Assembly (NCBI RefSeq): GCF_003751845.1
Contig: NZ_RJKQ01000005.1
Coordinates: 1 to 64,000, forward strand
DNA from: Enterobacter sp. BIGb0383
GTDB lineage: Bacteria > Pseudomonadota > Gammaproteobacteria > Enterobacterales > Enterobacteriaceae
Length of the DNA: 64,000 nt
Reading direction: 5' to 3'
In this document: positions 56,310 through 64,000 of the stretch, piece by piece
Layout of the letters: each line of letters starts with the position of its first letter
How positions within the stretch are numbered: position 1 is the first letter of the stretch
The notes under the pieces: model-generated
Seen by the model: the letters and a program-made list of their open reading frames with translations, nothing else
Told to the model about the DNA's origin: nothing
Database searches by the model: none
Translations under genes and position numbers: made by a program

Positions 56310-59300
56310 TCAGTTCTGAATGATCTCAACCGTATGGTTTTGTCCATCATCCTTCAGCGGTATTCTGTCATCAGGGAGGAGAACACCATCTAGCGTCACG
56401 GAATATTCTGCATCGCCGCGTGAAACACTAACCTGATAATGGCTTTCACCATATTGATATGCCATAGAAAAAGACGACCACTCATCCGGTAACCGGGCAT
56501 GAACACTAAAGTCAGTGCCGGAACATTTTATCCCCAGTAATTCCTCGGTAAGTAAACGCCAGGCCCAGCCTGCGGAACCGGTATACCAGCTCCACCCTGC
56601 ACGTCCGGTATGGGGAGCGACGCTGTAGACATCAGCACTCATAACATAAGGCTCAGCTTTATAAATCCCGACCAGGCCCGCATTCAGGGTATGATTTATA
56701 GGGTTGAGCATTGACCAGAGTTGCCAGGCTCGTTCGGCATTCCCCATTCGGGCAAAGGCCATCACTGCCCAGATGGCGCCATGCGTATACTGCCCTCCAT
56801 TTTCCCGCACGCCGGGCAGATACCCCTGTATGTAGCCCGGATTTGGACCGTGTCCGTCGAAAGGAGGCGTTAACAGTTTGATCAGCCCTCCTTCGTTATC
56901 CACAAGGTGCTTATCCAGCGCCTGCATGGCCTTTGCGCACCGTCCCGGGCTCGCGGCGCCGGACAATACAGACCAGCTCTGCGCAATCGCATCAATCCGG
57001 CAGTCCTGTGAGGTTTTCGATCCCAGAGGAGTACCATCGTCAAAATACCCGCGACGGTACCATTCCCCATCCCAGGCGTGGGCTTCGAGATTGCTTTGCA
57101 GGCGCAGAGCCTGTGAACGGCACATCGCGGCGACGCTTTCATCCAGCCTGCGATCCGCCAGCGCTGCAAACCGCTGCAAAATGTCGTACAGGAAGAAGCC
57201 CAGCCAGACGCTTTCACCTTTGCCTTCGATACCCACCCGGTTCATCCCGTCATTCCAGTCACCAGCCCCCATCAGCGGCAGGCCATGCTCCCCGAAGCGA
57301 AGTCCATAGTGAATAGCTTTGACGCAATGTAGCCAGAGTGTCTCTTCGGTGCCGCTGATGACCGGCGTGTCATAGACAGACTCTTCACCAGGCTGAAGCG
57401 GGCGTCCCTCCAGATAAGGAATGCGTATTTCCAGTGCATCCATATCCCCCGTCGTTTCAACATAGTGGCAAACGGCAAGCGGCAGCCAAAGATAGTCATC
57501 GGAACAGCGGGTACGCACACCGTTGCCATGTGGCGGGTGCCACCAGTGCTGCACATCCCCCTCGATAAACTGCCGTGATGCACAGAGTATTATCTGTTCA
57601 CTCATCCGGTTCGGAGCAGCGTGGCTCAGTGCCAGCGTATCCTGCAGCTGATCGCGAAAACCAAATGCACCGCCAGACTGATAGTAACCACTCCGTGCCA
57701 TAAGACGACAGGCTACCGTCTGATACAACAGCCAGCCATTAACCAGTAAATTTACGGACGTATCGGGGGTATTAACTACGATTTTATCGAGCACATTGTG
57801 CCAGTGATTATGAATCCGGTTCAGCTCCTGGCGAACCGTATCCTCATTCATGTAGCGGGCCAGCGTCTCCTGTGCACAAACATCATTCTCCTCTGCGCCG
57901 AGGATAAAAATAAACGTCCTCTGGTCCCCGTCGATTAATGTAACCGCCGATTGCACCGCTCCGCAGGGATCCAGACCGGCCCCCGTCTTACCAGAAAGCT
58001 TTTGCAGTTTCATGGCCGACGGGGCGTGAAGGGAACCATTACGGCCAATAAACTCCCGGCGGTCCCCTGTCAGAGAACAGTCATTACCGCTGACGGCAAA
58101 AAATGCAGTTCGGCCGCCACCATTATCACCATAAAAGTTATTCGCAAGCACCCCGCAGCCGCCGGGCGTTCTGGCCACATGTGTCACAATGTGAGGGGCT
58201 GAGCGCGTTCGTGTTTCTCCGAGCGTCCACTCTACATAGCCTGTGACGGATAGTTGACGTGTCCGTCCCGAAGAGTTACTGAGCGTCAGGAGCACCAGTT
58301 TAACCGGATCCGCTTCGGTAACCAGGACCGTCAACTCGCTGTCTATACCACTCTCACGATGGGCAAAAACGCTGTAGCCAAAACCATGGCGGGTCAGGTA
58401 ATCACCGTGTCCGCGAACAGGTAAAGCCGTCGGCGACCAGCACTCTCCGCTCTCTTCATCGCGCAGGTAAAATGCCTCGCCGCTGCGATCGCTCACCGGA
58501 TCGTTCTCCCACGGCGTCAACCGGTATTCATGGGCATTCTCATACCAGGTATAGGCCTGCCCTGCCTCTGAAATCACGCTGCCAAAACGGGAATTTGCCA
58601 GTATGTTCGACCAGGGAGCCGGTGTAAGCGCATTTTCCCGAAGGACGATCTGATACTCCCGCCCATCCTGAGAAAATCCACCGTACCCATTGAAATGGCA
58701 TAGCTGACTGGTATCAGGGCTCCAGTCCGTATGTTGATTACGCTCGCGCACAGCACGCGGAATGAATGCCCTTGCCGGCGATTTCAGGGTATGAATACGC
58801 TGGTTAAGCTGCTCATTAATACCCCCTGCGCGATCATCAAGATAAAGACAGGCCACGCTCATCAAAAGCAACTTATCCTCAGCGGAGAGATGCTCACCGT
58901 TGCGGACAAATAGCCCGCCCTTTTTATCCAGCAGACTGGCTTCAGACCCGGCATAAATTAACTCCATAATCTGATTTTGTAATCCCTGCTGGTAGCCGCC
59001 TGGGCTGTTATTCAGGATAACCAAATCAACATCCAGCCCTTTCTGTCTCCAGTAACGGTGTGCCTGAATCAGTGTGGTCACTGAGGTGATACTTTCCTCG
59101 CTAGTTATACTCAGCAGCACTATCGGCAGATCCCCTGAAATTGCCCAGCCCCACAGTCCGGACTGGCCACGCCGGTTGCGGCCGATCGCCTGGCCTTCGG
59201 CGCGCATCTCCTGGACAGGGTAAAGCACAGCGCTGGCGAGACTATTGAACAACGTGGCATCATCTTCACTGGCGTTCATCTGGCGCAATACCACCAGACT

Positions 59301-62300
59301 GTGAGACCAGGCCAGTTCAAAGACGCGATCGGCGATAGGGTAATCGCGATATTTCTCCAGCAACGCCAGGCTCTGCTGACGGGTCTCGCTGATGCCATAA
59401 ATGATATCAATCGTAACCGGCTGCCCCGGCTGCAGAATGATGGCGTTGCGAATTGCTAGTATCGGATCCAGCACCGAGCCCGACGTGTTGCTCAGCATCC
59501 CTCCCGTCTCTATTGCCAGGGCATTCGCAGGGTTTCTGCCACGTCCAATAAACCTTGCCCTGTCCGTTTCAAACGACACGTTATGTCGGTTATCGCCGCG
59601 CACCACCATCATGTGAAACAGGCAAGGGCCCGGTTCATCCGGTGAGCGCGGGCGCCGGTGGCAAAGAATAGCGTCACGCTCAGGAGCCAGCTCAGTCTGA
59701 ATAAACAAATTGCTGAATGCCGGGTGTGCCAGATCGCTGGCATCAGTTGCCAGTACCACTTCAGCATAGGTTGTCAGCTCCAGAGAGCGAGGCTTGCGAC
59801 CACGATGAATCAGTGTGAGCCGTCGCAATTCAACATCATCCTCCGGAGAGATCACCACCTGAGTTTTGACGCTGAGTCCCCCGAAGCTGCGTCTGAATTC
59901 TGCCCCCGCATCGGTGAATAACACTTCCTCGTCTTGTCCGCTGATGTAGCCTGTCGGTTGCCAGGTATTGCTCCACACATCTCCCGTCTGGGTATCGCGG
60001 ATATAGCAGAATGCTCCCCAGTTATCACGGGTGGTATCACTGCGCCAGCGTGTGAGTGCAATATCATTCCAGCGACTGTAACCACCGCCGCCCGCGGTCA
60101 ACATCAGATGATAATGGCCGTTGGACAGGAGTTGAATATCAGGAGCTGGTGTATCCACGCTATAGAAAATACGGGGTTCATAGCGAACGGGCTTGACCCT
60201 GCCCTCATGAGATTCAAAGTGACGGCGCGGACTGTACAGATCGACCGCATCCGGCACGCGCTCCTGTAACAGCAGACTCGCTGACCGGAATACCGTACTG
60301 GACATAAAGCGTTCAGTCATGGGGGCGTCAAGCAGCACATGAGCAAGCGCCTGAAATGCCATACCCTGGTGATGCGCCATCCAGGACTGTACCACCGCAT
60401 AGAGCTGACCGGTTGCAAGACGTGAGGGGGTATAGTCCAGCGCTTCATAAAAACCGTATTCTCCGCGTGCACCATTTTTTTGCAGCCTGAACAGGTTCTC
60501 ACAGGCTTTTTGCGGGGAAACCATCAGCGCCAGCAGCGTGGCGTAAGGAGCAACAACCATGTCATCGGCAAGCCCCCTGCGCAGACCGAGCCCCGGTACG
60601 CCAAATGCCTGATACTGATAATTATGCTGAACATCAAAAGCATGATAGCCAGACTCTGAAACACCCCATGGTACCCCGCGTTCTTTCCCCCAGTGAATCT
60701 GGCGCATAACCGCCGACTGACTCATTTCATCGAGCAGGCTGCCGGGCCAAGTGGGCATCACCAGATTCGGCATCAGATATTCAAACATGGATCCGCTCCA
60801 TGACATCAGGGCAGTTTCATTATCAATCGTGGTAAACAATCGACCCAGCGCGTACCAGCTTTTAAGAGGCAGCTGATTAGTCGCAATAGCAAGAAAACTG
60901 GTCAGGCGGATTTCAGACGGCAGGAGATCGTAGTGGCTCTTGTCAGGCGTATTCGTGTCACAGTTATAACCGACGCTGAGCAGACTGGTTGCTTCACTGT
61001 ACAGAAAGGCGAAATCCATCCGGGCATGCTCATCCAGCCGCTGTTCCAGCTCGGTGATAATATTGAGTCGCATTCGGGCCTGCTCCGCCACTGACGCCGG
61101 AGGCGTTTCTGTACCGGTTAATGTCGGACGGGCAAGCTCGCTCAGCGTCGGCAGCATCTGTTCATTCCAGGATACAGGTAACCAGCCAAGCAACAGAGAC
61201 CACTCATGGCAAAGCTGAACCAGTTGATGCTCCAGATGTCCAGCCCAGCGCATCTGAAGAGGAGATCCCTGATGACATGCGCTGGTCAGATGGTTGCACT
61301 GGGTGCGCATGCTTTTCAGTTCGCTGATAAACGCCTGCGGAGAGAGCGACACCGCATTCAGGCAATGCTTGCGCAGCAGTCTCAGGCTGTCAGGTGGGTT
61401 CTTACCCCACTGTTTTTCCAGAATATCCAGCGTATCGTTCAGTCCTGCCAGTATCTGTTGGCTGCTTAAGACAGGCTGATGACGCATGGCGGACAGGCCT
61501 GCACGCAGGGTCAACAAATGCCCGGCCATGTTGCCGCTGTCGACGCTGGAGATATAGCGTGGACTGAGGGGGACCAGCGTACGGGTGTCATACCAGTTGT
61601 AGAGATGGCCCCGGTAGTGCTCCATATTATCCAGCGTGTCGAGCGTGAGCGACACGCGCCGGAGCACCTCTCCGCCAGGCAGGTAGCCAAAGTCCCATGC
61701 CGTCAGGTTAGCCATAAGGGAAAGACCAATATTGGTAGGAGAAGTTCGGTGTGCCACCGTCGGTTGTGGTATTTCCTGATAATTATCAGGCGGAAGCCAG
61801 TTCTCTTTTTCTGTGGCAAAGGTTTCAAAAAATGCCCAGATTTCACGGCTTGTCTGGCGTAACAGCTGTTTTTGTTCCTGAGTTGGCGAAAAAACCTTAC
61901 GCACGGGCTGACGACTCAGCCAGCTCATCAGCAGCGGGGCCACACACCATACCAAACCGATCGGTAACACAATCCCCAGCAGCTGGGGGGCAAATTTTCC
62001 GGTCAGAATTATCAGCACCACGCCACCGGCAACATTCAGCCACATCGCCTGATAAAAACGTGCAACAGTGGATCTGGCCTGACTGCTGTCCTGGCTGTGG
62101 CTGACCCACTGGCTGAGGTGACGCCTGCTTATCCCCAGTCGCCATAGCGTCACGGCGATCGCTTTCAGCGAATATCCGGCTTCGTGCGGCAGTATCGCAA
62201 AATTAAGGCTGATACCTGACAGACGCTTTAGCGCGCCCGCCCCCACCAGTAACATATGCGGCTTCACGCGGCGACGCAGAGGTTTATGCAGAAGGTCATG

Positions 62301-64000
62301 GCTAATGCAGAGGATGGCTGGCAACAGCCATATCAGCAACAGTATGCCCAGCCAGTAAACCGGATTGGGTACCCAAAGCAGAGTGAAGAACAGCAACACC
62401 AGTAAGGAGGGGGCGACCAGACTGCGACGTAGATTATCGAGTAATTTCCAGTAAGAAAGCGCGGTCAGCGGATTCCTGACCCGGGTTCCATCGGCTTTTC
62501 TGACGCGTGGTTTTAGCCAGTTAAGCAGTTGCCAGTCACCCCGGATCCAGCGTGAACGTCGTGCAACATCCGACAGATAATTATTAGGGTACTGTTCGTA
62601 CAGTAACACCTCGCTCAGCAGACCCGAACGTGCATAGCATCCTTCAAGCAGATCGTGGCTGAGTACCAGATTTTCCGGGCAGATGTTGGTAGTGGCCTGC
62701 ATAAAAATATCAACATCGTAAATCCCTTTACCCACAAACGAGCCTTCCCCAAAGAGATCCTGATAGATATCCGAAGACATCATCGAATAAGGGTTATTGC
62801 CCGGTACGCTGCTGCGCAGGGCTGCGTAACGCCCCTGACCGTTGCGTGGTATCTCCTCCGCAAGACCGGGCTGTAAAATACCGAATCCTTTGACAACCCT
62901 CTGGCGTGCCGGATCATACTCAGGCGTATTCAGCGGATGCGCCATCGTCGCGACGAGTTTGTGTGCCGTATCGCGCGGGAGCACCGTATCGCTGTCCAAG
63001 GTAATGACGTATTTTATGTGGCCCGGTAAAAGATGGGCAGGCATGTCTGCAACGCTGACGAATTGCGTTCCCGGATGGCGCAACCAGCTGTTCAGTAACG
63101 CCAGTTTCCCCCGCTTGCGTTCATAGCCCATCCACGCTCCTTCCGAGGGGTTCCATTCAGGCTGACGATGTAACAGATAAAAACGTGGTCGGCCGGAGGG
63201 GTAGCGGCGATTAAGCGCCTGCGTATCGGCGATAGCCTTTCTGAGCAGCGCGTGACTTTCCGGCGAGGGTTCATTTTCAGAATCAGCGAAGTCTGTAAGC
63301 AGCGCGAACCTGAGATTTTCGTTTTCATTCCCCAACCAGCAAACTTCAAGACTGGTGAGGAGCTGGCTGAAACTTTCGTGGCTGGTCAACATGCAGGGAA
63401 TGACTAACATGGTTGCACTGTCAGCGGGAATACCGGCTGAAAAATCCATCCCCGGCAAGGGTCGAGGAACGCGAAAACGGGTGGCTGCATCACTGAGCAA
63501 ATCGCTCATTAACTGAGTTAAAGCGATAATCAGAGGTAATATCACCGCGATCAATAGCCAGTCTGCGCCCTGCATGGCGGTTTCGTGCAATATTGCTGCG
63601 GTTGCTGCGGTTGTCAGCAACGCCAGGCTTCCAAGCCATGACAGCAAGGTTATTCTGTTGAAACTGTGCCGCAAGCGTATGAGCCTTGAGGCGTCTGCCA
63701 GGAGATGAATATCCAGCGCCTGTCGACCTTCGCCTGCAAGATAATAACCAACATGATGTTCCGGTGTCTCGGGCGCTTTTTCCTCTGAAAACGCCAGCGC
63801 CTTCTCAGCAACCTCAGGCTCGCTGAGACCGCTGTCTCTGGCCAGAACCTCAACTACGTGCCGGTAATGATCCCGGGTATTAAAGTGCATTCGGGGATAG
63901 ATGCCGGCAGGATCATTGCGTAATGCCTGTTCGACAACGCTTATCGTTTCGGCGAAATCAGCCCAGTCCGTTTCACTCAATAAACGCAGGCCCGCGATGC
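56310..64000 (-). CDS. ndvB: Cyclic beta-1,2-glucan synthase-like protein (partial, 5' end outside)
   Basis: An open frame of over 2560 codons continues to the right edge, so the N-terminus is missing; a TTG at 63980 is not the start. It matches the NdvB/Cgs layout (usually about 2800 residues): an N-terminal domain (LRLLSETDWADF...DPAGIYPRMHFNTRD), several TM segments (around 63,500-63,650 and 62,280-62,450), a GT84 glycosyltransferase with a DxD-type ITLDSDTVLPRDT (62,970-63,010), further TM segments, carbohydrate-binding sandwich domains, and a C-terminal GH94 phosphorylase domain with the catalytic GAGDWNDGMNRVG (57,230-57,270). The enzyme builds, cyclises and trims periplasmic osmoregulated glucans. 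It is unusual in enterics. Confidence 0.88.
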   Translation of the reverse strand, partial: IAGLRLLSETDWADFAETISVVEQALRNDPAGIYPRMHFNTRDHYRHVVEVLARDSGLSEPEVAEKALAFSEEKAPETPEHHVGYYLAGEGRQALDIHLLADASRLIRLRHSFNRITLLSWLGSLALLTTAATAAILHETAMQGADWLLIAVILPLIIALTQLMSDLLSDAATRFRVPRPLPGMDFSAGIPADSATMLVIPCMLTSHESFSQLLTSLEVCWLGNENENLRFALLTDFADSENEPSPESHALLRKAIADTQALNRRYPSGRPRFYLLHRQPEWNPSEGAWMGYERKRGKLALLNSWLRHPGTQFVSVADMPAHLLPGHIKYVITLDSDTVLPRDTAHKLVATMAHPLNTPEYDPARQRVVKGFGILQPGLAEEIPRNGQGRYAALRSSVPGNNPYSMMSSDIYQDLFGEGSFVGKGIYDVDIFMQATTNICPENLVLSHDLLEGCYARSGLLSEVLLYEQYPNNYLSDVARRSRWIRGDWQLLNWLKPRVRKADGTRVRNPLTALSYWKLLDNLRRSLVAPSLLVLLFFTLLWVPNPVYWLGILLLIWLLPAILCISHDLLHKPLRRRVKPHMLLVGAGALKRLSGISLNFAILPHEAGYSLKAIAVTLWRLGISRRHLSQWVSHSQDSSQARSTVARFYQAMWLNVAGGVVLIILTGKFAPQLLGIVLPIGLVWCVAPLLMSWLSRQPVRKVFSPTQEQKQLLRQTSREIWAFFETFATEKENWLPPDNYQEIPQPTVAHRTSPTNIGLSLMANLTAWDFGYLPGGEVLRRVSLTLDTLDNMEHYRGHLYNWYDTRTLVPLSPRYISSVDSGNMAGHLLTLRAGLSAMRHQPVLSSQQILAGLNDTLDILEKQWGKNPPDSLRLLRKHCLNAVSLSPQAFISELKSMRTQCNHLTSACHQGSPLQMRWAGHLEHQLVQLCHEWSLLLGWLPVSWNEQMLPTLSELARPTLTGTETPPASVAEQARMRLNIITELEQRLDEHARMDFAFLYSEATSLLSVGYNCDTNTPDKSHYDLLPSEIRLTSFLAIATNQLPLKSWYALGRLFTTIDNETALMSWSGSMFEYLMPNLVMPTWPGSLLDEMSQSAVMRQIHWGKERGVPWGVSESGYHAFDVQHNYQYQAFGVPGLGLRRGLADDMVVAPYATLLALMVSPQKACENLFRLQKNGARGEYGFYEALDYTPSRLATGQLYAVVQSWMAHHQGMAFQALAHVLLDAPMTERFMSSTVFRSASLLLQERVPDAVDLYSPRRHFESHEGRVKPVRYEPRIFYSVDTPAPDIQLLSNGHYHLMLTAGGGGYSRWNDIALTRWRSDTTRDNWGAFCYIRDTQTGDVWSNTWQPTGYISGQDEEVLFTDAGAEFRRSFGGLSVKTQVVISPEDDVELRRLTLIHRGRKPRSLELTTYAEVVLATDASDLAHPAFSNLFIQTELAPERDAILCHRRPRSPDEPGPCLFHMMVVRGDNRHNVSFETDRARFIGRGRNPANALAIETGGMLSNTSGSVLDPILAIRNAIILQPGQPVTIDIIYGISETRQQSLALLEKYRDYPIADRVFELAWSHSLVVLRQMNASEDDATLFNSLASAVLYPVQEMRAEGQAIGRNRRGQSGLWGWAISGDLPIVLLSITSEESITSVTTLIQAHRYWRQKGLDVDLVILNNSPGGYQQGLQNQIMELIYAGSEASLLDKKGGLFVRNGEHLSAEDKLLLMSVACLYLDDRAGGINEQLNQRIHTLKSPARAFIPRAVRERNQHTDWSPDTSQLCHFNGYGGFSQDGREYQIVLRENALTPAPWSNILANSRFGSVISEAGQAYTWYENAHEYRLTPWENDPVSDRSGEAFYLRDEESGECWSPTALPVRGHGDYLTRHGFGYSVFAHRESGIDSELTVLVTEADPVKLVLLTLSNSSGRTRQLSVTGYVEWTLGETRTRSAPHIVTHVARTPGGCGVLANNFYGDNGGGRTAFFAVSGNDCSLTGDRREFIGRNGSLHAPSAMKLQKLSGKTGAGLDPCGAVQSAVTLIDGDQRTFIFILGAEENDVCAQETLARYMNEDTVRQELNRIHNHWHNVLDKIVVNTPDTSVNLLVNGWLLYQTVACRLMARSGYYQSGGAFGFRDQLQDTLALSHAAPNRMSEQIILCASRQFIEGDVQHWWHPPHGNGVRTRCSDDYLWLPLAVCHYVETTGDMDALEIRIPYLEGRPLQPGEESVYDTPVISGTEETLWLHCVKAIHYGLRFGEHGLPLMGAGDWNDGMNRVGIEGKGESVWLGFFLYDILQRFAALADRRLDESVAAMCRSQALRLQSNLEAHAWDGEWYRRGYFDDGTPLGSKTSQDCRIDAIAQSWSVLSGAASPGRCAKAMQALDKHLVDNEGGLIKLLTPPFDGHGPNPGYIQGYLPGVRENGGQYTHGAIWAVMAFARMGNAERAWQLWSMLNPINHTLNAGLVGIYKAEPYVMSADVYSVAPHTGRAGWSWYTGSAGWAWRLLTEELLGIKCSGTDFSVHARLPDEWSSFSMAYQYGESHYQVSVSRGDAEYSVTLDGVLLPDDRIPLKDDGQNHTVEIIQN

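Noticed and set aside
56310..63980. Taking the TTG at 63980 as the true start of the glucan synthase
   Set aside because: The frame stays open to the window edge and the family is about 250-300 residues longer at the N-terminus.

Overview
The window is chromosomal DNA from an Enterobacteriaceae member. Its core gene order follows the E. coli clpB-to-ssrA stretch: rrn promoter, clpB, pgeF, rluD, bamD, raiA, pheL-pheA, tyrA-aroF, rplS-trmD-rimM-rpsP, ffh, ypjD, corB, grpE, nadK, recN, bamE, rnfH-ratA, smpB, ssrA. The proteins are close to E. coli, but the accessory genes (a gluconolactonase-like gene between pheA and tyrA, a PepSY/DUF2946 pair, an OprD-type porin, a bapA-type adhesin locus) point to an Enterobacter-like genus rather than E. 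coli. The genus is an inference from memory.

Bases 1-10.9 kb hold conserved housekeeping genes. They include an rRNA operon P1 promoter reading off the left edge, a sigma-32 clpB promoter, the phenylalanine attenuator and the TyrR-controlled aroF-tyrA operon. Bases 10.9-16.1 kb form a variable slot between aroF and rplS, where E. coli (from memory) has yfiLRNB. It holds a His-rich DUF2946 plus PepSY membrane pair, an OprD-family porin co-oriented with a periplasmic histidine phosphatase, and a Cys-containing secreted protein. Just upstream of the porin is a roughly 107-nt candidate small RNA or terminated leader whose 12-nt segment is perfectly complementary to the porin start codon region. 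Bases 16.1-27.9 kb are the ribosome/SRP/heat-shock/SOS/BAM core genes.

Bases 27.9-44.3 kb are one locus for a giant biofilm adhesin (3872 residues, BapA-like) and its dedicated type I secretion system (TolC-like, ABC and HlyD-like subunits), lying between smpB and ssrA.

From 44.8 kb the tmRNA gene serves as the attachment site of a P4-like satellite. The satellite's order is: tyrosine integrase, an AT-rich single-gene cargo with a SIR2-like domain plus a P-loop NTPase and helical C-terminus (a candidate anti-phage protein), a P2/P4-type cos site, ogr/delta-like activator, replication iterons (ori1-like), alpA, a C4/CI-type immunity RNA, ash/Icd-like, two small proteins and the alpha primase-helicase. 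The cargo sits between int and cos, where P4 carries gop-beta-cII and where P4-like elements carry defence genes. No sid or psu homologue and no second copy of the tmRNA 3' end are seen, so the right boundary of the island lies beyond the window or is degraded. After alpha come surface-related genes: an LpxL-family lipid A acyltransferase paralogue, a small YmgB/AriR-like regulator and a very large cyclic beta-1,2-glucan synthase-like gene that runs off the right edge.

All names rest on reading the translated sequence and on remembered family features; no database search was run.
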